Source: Antedon mediterranea | Lineage: Eukaryota; Echinodermata; Crinoidea; Comatulida; Antedonidae | Reading direction: 5' to 3' | Length of the DNA: 60,000 nucleotides | Assembly (NCBI RefSeq): GCF_964355755.1 | Contig: NC_092670.1 | Coordinates: forward strand, 14,881,201-14,941,200 | Shown: positions 24,001 to 28,369 of the stretch, piece by piece | Numbering within the stretch: the first letter of the stretch is position 1 | Layout of the letters: each line of letters opens with the position of its first letter | Translations under genes and position numbers: made by a program | Notes under the pieces: generated by a model | Database searches by the model: none | The model's input: only the letters and a program-made list of their open reading frames with translations | Told to the model about the DNA's origin: nothing

Positions 24001-27000
24001 CAAGCATTTGTTATTCTTTTTTACCACTTTTCATATCTATTAGAGGATTTCATTTGATTATAAATGTTACCATATTATTAAAACTAAAAAGATTAGCATA
24101 TATCCCTTGAATAAGCACCTCCCTCAAATGAACTCTGCCTCCCCGAAGGGCCCTACCAAACAATAAACACTATACTTTAAAATGTTATTAATCATCTAAA
24201 ACACTGTGAAATAGAGAGTTTAGTTTTACGAATGTCAAGCATTTTCAATAATGGTAACCGACAGAAAACGTACAAGGAGAACATTTTTATCATTCCGAGA
24301 ACCATCGTCTACACTTCCTAGAGGAGGAGCGAGCGAAGCGAGCTCACCCTCTAGTTATTACTAAATTTATTTTAAAGATCAACCAAACATGTAGTAGCAG
24401 GGGCAGACCCAGCTTTTCATGACGAAGGCAGGAATAATCCTTTCATTGATTAATTTTTATTGTTCCACATAAATAGATAATAATATTGTGTGTGTTTTTA
24501 ATTTAGTGAAATAAAAAGGGAGTGCGAAAGAAAATATTTTCCTTGACTTAAGAGTCTTTCACACCTGTCATGGCACAGTTCCGGTACGGCGCTGGCAAAT
24601 CAAATCGAACGTTATTGATTTTTTTTTTTTCGATTGGTGCATATAGCCGCGTATGGAGCGTCGTGATAACGAAACAAAGACCTTTACACAACACCAAGCC
24701 ACGTAAAACATTTTTCTCATGGTCTTGATCTTAATTTAGGGATATGTGAGAACTGATGACAGCAGTTGTTGTGGTAAATGCAAGAAACAACAGTGTATCG
24801 ATTATAACGGTGAATTAAAAGAGGTGGGTACCATTATATTTACTGCCAAACCCTCTATTTAGTATTACCTCCGTCTAGGAAACTATTTTTCGCCCTGTCA
24901 TATTTTTATTTGTCTGTTTTTGTTTGTTTCTGAAAAAATCTCACTGCAGTTCGACATTGAAGAGAAGGACGTCAAATATCAAGGTCGCTTTGATAAAATA
25001 TTATTTTTTAATGTTTACCGCCACAATGATCACTGAACCATCACCTAGGGTTGGTTTGAAAGTACACAGGCCATGGTCACAATTTACCAAAAACATTAAT
25101 TTTATGATATTTCATTGTCTACATGTCACAGTTTTCCTCAGAAACTTGTCGAACTTAGGTCACAGTAAAATATCACGTCAAAAAACAAAACTAATTAAAA
25201 TAAAATATATAAAATTATATTAATATTTATTTTAAAGAAAATTGTAATAATATTTAATTATAAACTCTTGATAAGAATCTGGAAAGCTAAATACATTCCA
25301 CAAACTCCCATTGACTATTGCTTGTAGTGCAATTAGGACACGACAATAAGTGCGGAGATATTTATGTAGGAAATTTATACTGTAGGCAGTGGATAGTTTC
25401 AAATGTATCTTGAATAAGGAAATCGATGATTTTGCGAACACCCAATGACTTCCAGTATATATATATATTTATCTATAGAATGGTAGTGAGTGGTATCCAA
25501 CGAATTGTGAAACATGTAAATGTACTCCAAATGGTGATGAGGTGATAGAAAGATGTACAATTAAAATCTGCCCACCGTTTAATGAAACGGCTTGCCTTGC
25601 TGAAAACGTAAGTAAAATAATGAATTTTATTGTACAAGTCTATAATTGGGATCGATCACTGACTCTAGTAAGCAGTGATTACATCTTTTGTTAATATTTG
25701 AGTAAGGTTTGCATTTCTTTATAATTTTCCATTTAATTGAGTAATTTGTTTTAGAGTCTTTAAGTATCCATATATATTTACTGAGTTCCGTTGCGTTTCT
25801 TAGTTTTTCGTTCCGGAATGAAGACGTATGGTTTCTGTATCTGGTTTTAAACTGGTTTTCAGTTAGTCCGACATACGTTTCTTCTTTTGATGAACCTTCT
25901 CTCTTTACTGTAGCTTGGTAAACTACACCTTTTGTTAGGCAGTTATCTGGTTAGCTTGTTTTCGCGTTGGTTTCAGTAGACTTTTCCTTGGCTATCACAT
26001 ATTTGTTGTGTGCGTTAATTACTTTGTCTACGCTGGGCATGCAACTGTAGCTTAGTTTCAAGGTATTTCTGTTAAATATTTTTCTGAGCTTGTTGCCGGC
26101 AGGAAAACAATCTTCTACTATAGCTAAACACTTGTGGCCGATGTTGGTTGCTACGTTTTTGCTGAATGGTGGGTTAAACCAAATTATGTTTCTGGTACGC
26201 GATTTTTTGGGCTTCTGCTGTTCAGCATTGAACTCAAGTTGATGATTGTATCCGCTTTCTTTGAGGGCTTCTTGGTATAGGGGTGCAGATGCATATATAT
26301 CGAGTTTGAACAATACCATGACAGGCCCAGTGGTCTAATGGTTAGGGCAACTGCATATCACGCAGACGGTCCGAGTTCGAGTCTCGGTTGGGTCGACTTT
26401 TTCTCATTCTCACAGATTTCCTCATCTTTATCGTTTCAAATTAATTAATTAAATTTCAGTATATCACCGGGCGGTTTGGAATTAATGTTCTTTGCCTGAT
26501 TTGTTTATATATATATATTTAAATAAATGTTCGGTTCAATGTAACCGTCTAAAAAGTCCTCAATACGGTAAAGTAGAGGTAAAATATACGTTAAGTCTGG
26601 AAAAGAAGTAAAAACTACAGTTTGGTCTCTACAGGCTTGTTTCGTGAGTCGTGCAACTCACTCATCAGGAGACTATAATGAGAACAATCAATTACAACGT
26701 TGCTTACAAGCACATTTACTTGTAGAATTAGCATTTACAGGTGATATGAACAGCCAGAAAAGTTAGCAGAGCAATTATGTATAATATAAATAATAGGATT
26801 ATTTATTTTCTTATTATGGTCATAAATGAAAATAAATTGTGCAGTAGCACAATGATACTTATAATTGGTACAATTTTTGATTGTTATTTTATATTGTTAC
26901 TTTCTTCTCATATTATTTATGTTTTCTATTAACTGTTTTGTTTAATTATTGTATAGTTTGTCATTAAATATGACGATTCTGGTTGTTGTAAAACTTGTGG

Positions 27001-27743
27001 TAAGTTCTTCAAATTTATATTTTGTCTAACAAATGTGAAAGAATTCTAAAATTACGCATTTTTATAATAAAACAGATGATTGAGCATATATCATACACAC
27101 CAAAAAGGGGAAAGGAGCTGCTACAAATGATTTTGTATTTTCTCAAATAAAAATTGCAAAGTCGGTCGACAAGACACAAACATAAATTTAGGTTCAGCAC
27201 CGAGATCATTAATACAAGTTAGTGAAATGTATGTGTCCTTTGGCGAGATTCTTTAGTCTTATTGCCTCGTTTTTAGGATGGGATATATGCCTATATGAGC
27301 AAAACGAACTTGAAACGCCTTGAGAGACAGGGTGATCGTTGCATGGTTCCCTCTCTGTAAAGGTTAAGCCAAATGTTGCGCTACAAACATTTAATTGTGG
27401 CGCATAATAAATGTGCGTAATTGTTATCATTTTGATCAATATTACAGTGCGTAATGAAACACAAGGAAATTGTAAACACATCACAAATACTGATTTCCTG
27501 CGAATCGGAAACTGTAAAAGTGAATCTTCTACCATCGACCAAAGCTATTGCCAAGGGCAATGCGATTCATCAGCCAAGTATAGTAATGACCTGAAGAAGG
27601 TTGTGAATGACTGCAAATGTTGTCAATTTAAAGAGGAAGCAGAGATTCAGGTCAAGATGATTTGTGACGATGGAACTGAACGAGAAGAGAAACATGTCTA
27701 TGCTCGGAGTTGTGGCTGTGATGATTGCGTCGAAAACAACTAA
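2577..27743 (+). CDS. Gel-forming mucin-like secreted glycoprotein, C-terminal part (18 exons, whole gene span)
   Basis: Secreted mucin-like protein whose N-terminal exons lie left of the window. Domains in order: Thr/Pro/Ser repeat exon (2577-3065), WxxW/CysD domain plus second PTS block (3323-4585), vWD (4480-6900), C8 (7394-7626), TIL (7888-8070), vWD with GDPHY and GLCG (8434-12400), C8 (12420-12667), TIL (12992-13168), Cys-rich B/vWC-like modules (18876-24823), vWC (24790-26999) and CTCK (27448-27743). In vertebrate gel-forming mucins PTS repeats carry O-glycans, CysD domains make non-covalent contacts and CTCK gives disulfide dimers; this protein probably forms a mucus or surface gel in the same way. 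All 17 joins keep phase. Only one D assembly follows the PTS region in vertebrate MUC2/MUC5, so the two here are unusual. It is not orthologous to a named mucin with certainty. Confidence 0.9.
2590..3062 (+). repeat. 33-bp coding minisatellite, array 1
   Basis: Tandem 33-bp units encode the 11-residue TTEVPTTTPTS-type repeat. Units near 3000-3060 have lost a few codons (TTEVPTTTTS, TTEVPTAITS), so array edges are more degenerate than the core. Confidence 0.9.
3180..3240 (+). pseudogene. Relic of a duplicated WxxW (CysD) exon inside the intron
   Basis: This stretch aligns closely with 3342-3405 of the functional WxxW exon and still reads SDWMDKTKPRPNWNDLERLE in one frame, against SDWMDSMKPGPGKWNDLERL in the exon. 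Upstream of it the cysteine codons are gone and stops occur, although an acceptor-like TTCTACTGTTCAG survives at about 3148-3160. It therefore looks like a decayed copy of the downstream exon start, left from a tandem duplication of a WxxW-PTS unit. Confidence 0.75.
3323..4585 (+). CDS. Mucin exon: WxxW/CysD domain, PTS array, start of vWD
   Basis: Acceptor TTTTTGCAG ends at 3322; donor GTAGTG starts at 4586; phase 1 in and out. The exon opens with a complete WxxW domain (Mucin-2 WxxW/CysD family): CCWSDWMDS, then WNDLERLE, CVDPSKIECR, GQQVTCDTNYGLVC and NYEVRVCC, about 85 residues. A PTS array of roughly 25 units follows, then VCNFYCDTFDLFDKTTYV, which begins the next vWD domain. The reading frame stays open past the donor to a stop at 4639, but splicing at 4585 restores vWD-like sequence (SFEVK then VRR). 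Confidence 0.88.
3605..4435 (+). repeat. 33-bp coding minisatellite, array 2
   Basis: About 25 tandem 33-bp units encode TTTPTSTTEVP and TTTPISTTELP variants. Copies between about 3905 and 4140 are nearly identical ELP/PIS units, while the first units (IVTTEV, IGTTKV, LSITEV, IITTKV) are more diverged. This suggests recent local homogenisation in the middle. Confidence 0.92.
4720..4907 (+). CDS. Mucin exon: divergent vWD, middle
   Basis: Acceptor TTTCTTTCTAG ends at 4719; donor GTAGGT at 4908; phase 1 in, phase 0 out. It encodes CCHCKFEVEVNIGTYSIVIL and then FRINSVPYSRT. This corresponds to the vWD segment where a Cys is followed by an alternating-hydrophobic strand and a V-N-G-V-P type turn. 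Confidence 0.78.
5341..5612 (+). repeat. Dispersed repeat, unknown family, copy 1
   Basis: Starts with TTTACGTAAGGGCAA and contains AAAACGAATTTAGGTTCAAC and GGTATACACTGTCTAAT. The same order of blocks recurs in reverse at 9636-9875 and in part at 7186-7288. No ORF or terminal inverted repeat is evident, so the class is undecided. Confidence 0.75.
6564..6625. repeat. Hairpin repeat with GAGCGAAGCGAGC core
   Basis: AGATGGTACGC and GCGTGCCATCT form inverted arms around a palindromic GAGCGAAGCGAGC. The start CGAGAACCATC and end CTAGTT are shared with the sequence at 24296-24357, so this is probably a small transposon end or a MITE. Confidence 0.55.
6670..6938 (+). CDS. Mucin exon: divergent vWD, C-terminal part
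   Basis: Acceptor TTTCTTTGCAG ends at 6669; donor GTAATT at 6939; phase 0 in, phase 2 out. It reads IDSGIGVELKL, then ISIKVLHAFEGKLEGQCG, the strand that precedes the vWD GLCG signature, here GQCG. CVCDDFDCKPC and a final CDRLRQW follow. Loss of the canonical GDPHY at the domain start and GQCG in place of GLCG mark it as a derived vWD. Confidence 0.82.
7186..7288 (+). repeat. Dispersed repeat, unknown family, copy 2 (partial)
   Basis: Shares the CTGATGTAACCCT, TTGACAATTAAAACGAATTT and AGGTTCAACGATTT blocks with 5435-5525. Only the central third of copy 1 is present. Confidence 0.7.
7394..7626 (+). CDS. Mucin exon: C8 domain 1
   Basis: Acceptor GTACTTTTAG ends at 7393; donor GTAAGT at 7627; phase 2 in, phase 1 out. 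It encodes a C8-like domain: FGCGPYADIRKYVEKC, YICDCVEK, DTCACEQFQEFMYEC and CYDWRTSELC. The spaced cysteines and final W-R-x-x-x-x-C match the C8 domain that follows vWD in mucins and von Willebrand factor. Confidence 0.85.
7888..8070 (+). CDS. Mucin exon: TIL domain 1
   Basis: Acceptor TTCTAAAAAG ends at 7887; donor GTAAGT at 8071; phase 1 in and out. I chose this acceptor over the AG pairs 5 and 8 bases downstream because only it restores the domain start CPSRKCSGDQIWRECGTC. It continues ERTCGDL, GCYCPSNKVRDGEQCV and DQCKD. The ten-cysteine pattern is that of a trypsin-inhibitor-like (TIL) domain. Confidence 0.87.
8434..8660 (+). CDS. Mucin exon: canonical vWD, first half
   Basis: Acceptor TTTTTTTTTCAAG ends at 8433; donor GTAAGA at 8661; phase 1 in, phase 0 out. 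It contains CTGYGDPHYFTYDEKYFAFQ and GECTYVLSR, the vWD hallmark with its calcium-binding GDPHY, then CVNAPTTSCVYDVVAVY. Confidence 0.9.
9034..9235 (+). CDS. Mucin exon: canonical vWD, second half
   Basis: Acceptor AAAAATCAG ends at 9033; donor GTAAAT at 9236; phase 0 in, phase 1 out. It encodes ISIDGGAWVTVPP, FTIQTKGFIQVHL, GFNVMIPSSRYFNQTEGLCG. It joins directly to the previous exon without any missing domain segment. Confidence 0.88.
9636..9875 (-). repeat. Dispersed repeat, unknown family, copy 3 (inverted)
   Basis: The reverse complement follows copy 1 (5341-5612) almost end to end, from the ACGTAAGGGCAA start to the CCCGCACACAAT end, with scattered substitutions and indels. Three copies sit in three different introns of this gene. 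Confidence 0.78.
10428..11395 (-). pseudogene. CR1-like reverse transcriptase, C-terminal half
   Basis: Reads WLPVTSGVIQGSVLGP (motif B), KLFADDAKVYRRI (catalytic FADD), LGITVTTDFKFKTHV, YKTLIRPLLEYCVQVWLP and the typical CR1 end DTYFDVRAINKWNSLPEHV, stopping at 10428. RT motif A and the fingers are absent because the frame is joined directly to endonuclease linker sequence near 11370-11385. The protein could not act as a reverse transcriptase. Confidence 0.88.
11357..12290 (-). pseudogene. CR1-like apurinic endonuclease domain, frameshifted
   Basis: An exonuclease-endonuclease-phosphatase fold: NIKDGGVAILIKNDI (about 12190-12235), FRPPNSTRNYN, HDQLIIAGDFNYKEINW, RPSTLDLIFTENE and GKSDHATLAF. 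A frameshift near 12065-12080 separates the first block from the rest. The frame then runs through a basic linker (KARKHYHKRQTKARYKKYC) and ends at 11357 where the RT frame takes over. Confidence 0.85.
12317..12667 (+). CDS. Mucin exon: end of vWD and C8 domain 2
   Basis: Acceptor CTGTTTTCAG ends at 12316; donor GTAAGT at 12668; phase 1 in and out. It completes GLCG with ICNSDPSDDLTMPNGT, then WLVEGSNC, and a full C8 domain: EKVCAAFYQ, NPVEYYNSCLYDTSC, CDSIAAYAGRCQEYGGMC, IEWRKAVGIC. Confidence 0.92.
12992..13168 (+). CDS. Mucin exon: TIL domain 2
   Basis: Acceptor GATACTGTAG ends at 12991; donor GTAAGT at 13169; phase 1 in and out. It encodes YPKCEAPMEYKACHDGCP, CDEWQQRKQEVC, LEGCYCPDGFIMN and GQCVDC, the cysteine spacing of a TIL domain. 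Confidence 0.92.
13204..13318 (+). repeat. MITE family A, copy in mucin intron
   Basis: Contains GTGTGATATGCCCAAATATT, GTAGTGATATGACATCATCA and the end block GTTTGATTGTGTAGACAGAG. Six more copies lie in the AKAP9-like introns to the right. Complete copies end in TIRs of the form GTTTGATAGTGTAGACAGAG, with an internal palindrome around GGGCACATCAC. Confidence 0.85.
13432..14490 (+). repeat. Left inverted arm of foldback element
   Basis: Outer tip of (GGACAACTACC)-type repeats, then a middle part that differs from the right arm, then the conserved block 13740-13920 and a final conserved block at 14396-14440. The middle of the two arms is dissimilar, so arms have diverged or suffered insertions. 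Confidence 0.75.
14491..15243. other. Unique interior of foldback element, left part
   Basis: No ORF of note. Contains several GGCCTAGGCCT palindromic runs near 15108-15185 and GTAGGCCTAC-type motifs. It ends at the TTGTGTAC target duplication of the hAT element. Confidence 0.5.
15252..17074. mobile_element. Non-autonomous hAT-type transposon with 8-bp TSD, nested
   Basis: Ends are CAGTGGTGGCGCCAG (15252-15266) and the inverted CTGGCGCCACCCCTG (17060-17074), one mismatch in 15. Perfect 8-bp flanking duplications TTGTGTAC occur at 15244-15251 and 17075-17082. Subterminal GC-rich GCCCCCTCGTCGGGGA-type sequence occurs at both ends. An 8-bp TSD with CAGNGGTGGC-type TIRs is typical of hAT elements. 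The 1.8-kb body has no transposase frame, so it must be mobilised in trans. Confidence 0.9.
15323..16175 (+). repeat. Three large tandem units inside the hAT element
   Basis: CGGGTACTTTTTGTCGGGGA recurs at 15323, 15578 and 15885. Each time it is followed by GCTTCAGCGCCTAGAAAACC-like, ATTGACCGTGAGAGTACGTC and GTTCCATCCAGGGACCAAAA blocks. Period is about 255, 307 and 290 bp because some copies carry an extra segment (TTACTACTAAACA). Confidence 0.88.
17690..18684 (-). repeat. Right inverted arm of foldback element
   Basis: Reverse-complement partner of 13432-14490. The outermost 200 bp is a run of units of the type GTCCGAGTGGTAGTTGTT, more regular than the left tip. A short frame inside (17688-17918) is not domain-like and is treated as chance. 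Confidence 0.75.
18876..19001 (+). CDS. Mucin exon: B/vWC-like cysteine module
   Basis: Acceptor TTTTATACAG ends at 18875; donor GTGAGT at 19002; phase 1 in and out. It encodes SCEVDDGILNNGESRRVEKC and then TILTCNNNIISV with a final KCGQ. The spacing fits the start of the B-like region that follows the last D assembly in gel-forming mucins. It is 5.7 kb from the previous exon because of the foldback insertion. Confidence 0.82.
19768..19869 (+). CDS. Mucin exon: cysteine module continued
   Basis: Acceptor ATCTTTCGAAG ends at 19767; donor GTAAGT at 19870; phase 1 in and out. It encodes CKCDNSDFLPCNVGYKM and EMCDCDNVTC, closely spaced cysteine pairs as in B or vWC-type modules. Confidence 0.8.
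20346..20518. repeat. Long near-perfect hairpin (foldback MITE)
   Basis: Arms of about 80 bp: ACAAATAATGAATG, TGTAATGGTAAAAATAATGG and GGTGAATGATGAAAGGTTAT on the left are mirrored on the right. They surround a short centre GAGGCGATGAGCCGAG at about 20426-20441. It lies in a mucin intron. Confidence 0.88.
20705..20820. repeat. Cluster of CTAGGCCTAG motifs
   Basis: CCTAGGCCTAG, GGCTAGGCCTAGCC, GGCCTAGGCTAGACC and related palindromes are packed here. The same motif is scattered across the window (about 14090, 15110, 15170, 17940), so it is a genome-wide low-complexity habit rather than a single site. Confidence 0.5.
21489..21532 (+). CDS. Mucin exon: short cysteine exon
   Basis: Acceptor TTTTTAACAG ends at 21488; donor GTAAGT at 21533; phase 1 in, phase 0 out. 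It encodes only VPKEVCKLSNDIILQ, the beginning of a vWC-like module. Confidence rests on phase fit and continuity with the next exon. Confidence 0.7.
21570..21622. repeat. Palindrome, TCAGGGAGTTG hairpin
   Basis: TATCAGGGAGTTG and CAACTCCCTGATA form inverted arms around AGTGG, extended by AT-rich TATAATTAT on both sides. It lies 37 bp after a mucin donor site. Confidence 0.75.
22122..22238 (+). CDS. Mucin exon: vWC-like module
   Basis: Acceptor ATTATTTACAG ends at 22121; donor GTAATT at 22239; phase 0 in and out. It encodes PGETKTIGCNVYTCLTD and HTLECSKCGK, consistent with a vWC-like module completed by GYVRTDDSSCCGKC in the next exon. Confidence 0.82.
22250..22796. mobile_element. Possible TIR element with ACCCAGTCA ends
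   Basis: ACCCAGTCA at 22250 and TGACTGGGT at 22788-22796 are inverted, and a second TGACTGGGT at 22269 makes a hairpin at the left end. Inside are two related segments, ATTGCTCCGATTGAGCTGGA and ATTACTCCGATCGAGCTGAA. No ORF. The boundaries are tentative. Confidence 0.45.
22797..24295. other. Mucin intron without recognised coding content
   Basis: The short frames between 23025 and 23800 show no domain. The downstream exon at 24740 continues the vWC-like cysteine pattern of 22122-22238 directly, so no exon needs to be placed here. Confidence 0.6.
24296..24357. repeat. GAGCGAAGCGAGC hairpin repeat, second copy
   Basis: CGAGAACCATC, then GAGCGAGCGAAGCGAGCTC, then CCTCTAGTT. It shares its ends and core with 6564-6625 in another intron. 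Confidence 0.55.
24540..24685. repeat. Fragment of the foldback-element arm
   Basis: AGTCTTTCACACCTGT matches 13743-13760. TTCCGGTACGGCGCTGG, AATCGAACGTTATTG and a T-run before CGATTGGTGCATA parallel 18095-18195. It is an isolated, diverged relative of the arms of the 13432-18684 element. Confidence 0.65.
24740..24823 (+). CDS. Mucin exon: end of vWC-like module
   Basis: Acceptor CTTAATTTAG ends at 24739; donor GTGGGT at 24824; phase 0 in and out. It encodes GYVRTDDSSCCGKCKKQQC and IDYNGELKE. The CC-x-x-C signature closes one vWC-like module and the C-x-x-x-G run opens the next. Confidence 0.85.
25479..25607 (+). CDS. Mucin exon: vWC module
   Basis: Acceptor ATTTATCTATAG ends at 25478; donor GTAAGT at 25608; phase 0 in and out. 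It encodes NGSEWYPTNCETCKCTPN, IERCTIKICPPFN and ACLAEN. This matches the vWC pattern W-x-x-x-x-C-x-x-C-x-C followed by C-x-x-x-x-C. Confidence 0.9.
25645..26319 (-). pseudogene. Penelope-like element fragment: linker and GIY-YIG endonuclease
   Basis: On the minus strand 26319-25951 reads YNHQLEFNAEQQ, RNIIWFNPPFSKNVATNIG, RKIFNRNTLKLSYSCMP and INAHNKYVI. After one in-frame stop (25951-25953) the same frame continues CLTKGVVYQATVKREG, ETYVGLTENQFKTRYRNH, ATELSKYIWILKD and CNHCLLE. This is the RT-to-endonuclease linker and GIY-YIG domain of a Penelope-like retroelement (PLE). The reverse transcriptase proper is missing. It lies in the intron between the two vWC exons, antisense to the host gene. 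Confidence 0.88.
26324..26395 (+). tRNA. tRNA-like sequence with AUC anticodon (pseudogene or SINE head)
   Basis: Folds as a 72-nt cloverleaf. The acceptor stem GGCCCAG/TTGGGTC has two G-U pairs. The D arm GTCTAATGGTTAGGGC is followed by anticodon stem CTGC/GCAG with loop ATATCAC, then the perfect T arm CCGAG-TTCGAGT-CTCGG. Box A and box B (GAGTTCGAGTC) are good, and TTTTT follows at 26398. The anticodon would be AUC, a very rare Asp form, and the first anticodon-stem pair is A-A. I regard it as a tRNA pseudogene or SINE start rather than a working tRNA. Confidence 0.6.
26625..26673 (-). ncRNA. Type I hammerhead ribozyme (Penelope-like element associated)
   Basis: Minus strand, 5' to 3': stem I GTCTC, core CTGATGA, stem II GTGAG-loop TTGCACGA-CTCAC, core GAAAC (its final AC begins stem III), loop AAGCCT, GT closing the 2-bp stem III, A17, then stem I partner GAGAC. 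Every conserved core position of the hammerhead is present. The predicted cut lies after the A at 26630, before GAGAC. A minimal stem III of this kind is known from PLE and retrozyme hammerheads. The PLE fragment at 25645-26319 is on the same strand about 300 bp away, which supports the link. Self-cleavage itself is inferred. Confidence 0.88.
26957..26999 (+). CDS. Mucin exon: end of vWC module
   Basis: Acceptor ATTGTATAG ends at 26956; donor GTAAGT at 27000; phase 0 in, phase 1 out. It encodes FVIKYDDSGCCKTC, the CC-x-x-C closing motif of vWC. At 43 nt it is the smallest exon of this gene. Confidence 0.88.
27448..27743 (+). CDS. Mucin terminal exon: C-terminal cystine knot (CTCK)
   Basis: Acceptor CAATATTACAG ends at 27447; stop TAA at 27741-27743; phase 1 in. 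It encodes GNCKHITNTDFLRIGNCK, YCQGQCDSSAKY, DCKCCQFKEE, VKMICDDGTERE and SCGCDDC, a complete CTCK domain. In mucins and VWF this domain dimerises chains through disulfides in the ER. Confidence 0.95.
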
Positions 27744-28365
27744 TTCTTTTTTTTCTATCTCTCTCCATTTAATTAACAGTTTACATTAAATATAAATTGT
27801 ATTAAACGTAATACTTTTTTTTTTCATTTATAATGTAAACTATAAAATGTATATACTTTATATATATTTATTTATTTATAACCCTTTTTATTTGGTTTTC
27901 TCTCCTTATTTTTGTTTTAGTTATTTTTCTCGCATCTCTCATAATACACACGCACATATTTTTATATTTATATTATCACTATATAGCATTGTACGCGTTA
28001 CATTAAAAACAAATTAAACATTTTCGCTTAATCTACCTTTTCATTTTATTCTAAAAAAAACATGCAGTAAAAAAAAAGATTAAAAAACATTAATTTATTT
28101 CATTGGCTGTACGGTTTTTACCACCAAATATAACATTAACGATTAACAGCTTTCTAATTTTTACCTTTTCTCATATAAATTTGTAACATATTCCAATTAA
28201 CTTTAAGACCTTATTAAACCTGAGTTTTTTTAGTTCCGGTCAAAATGGTTATTTGGAAGACAACATTTTCCCATTTCTGCAGTTTTTTAATTTAACTTTA
28301 ATAAACTTTGCATTTCTATTAATGGGTACATTTTATTTGTTCTTATTGATTCGTAAAATTGACAG
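27744..28365. other. Mucin 3' UTR and AT-rich intergenic DNA
   Basis: ATTAAA-type polyadenylation signals occur at 27785-27790 and 27801-27806, soon after the mucin stop. The rest is AT-rich with T-runs and shows no genes. Confidence 0.45.
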
Positions 28366-28369
28366 TCGC

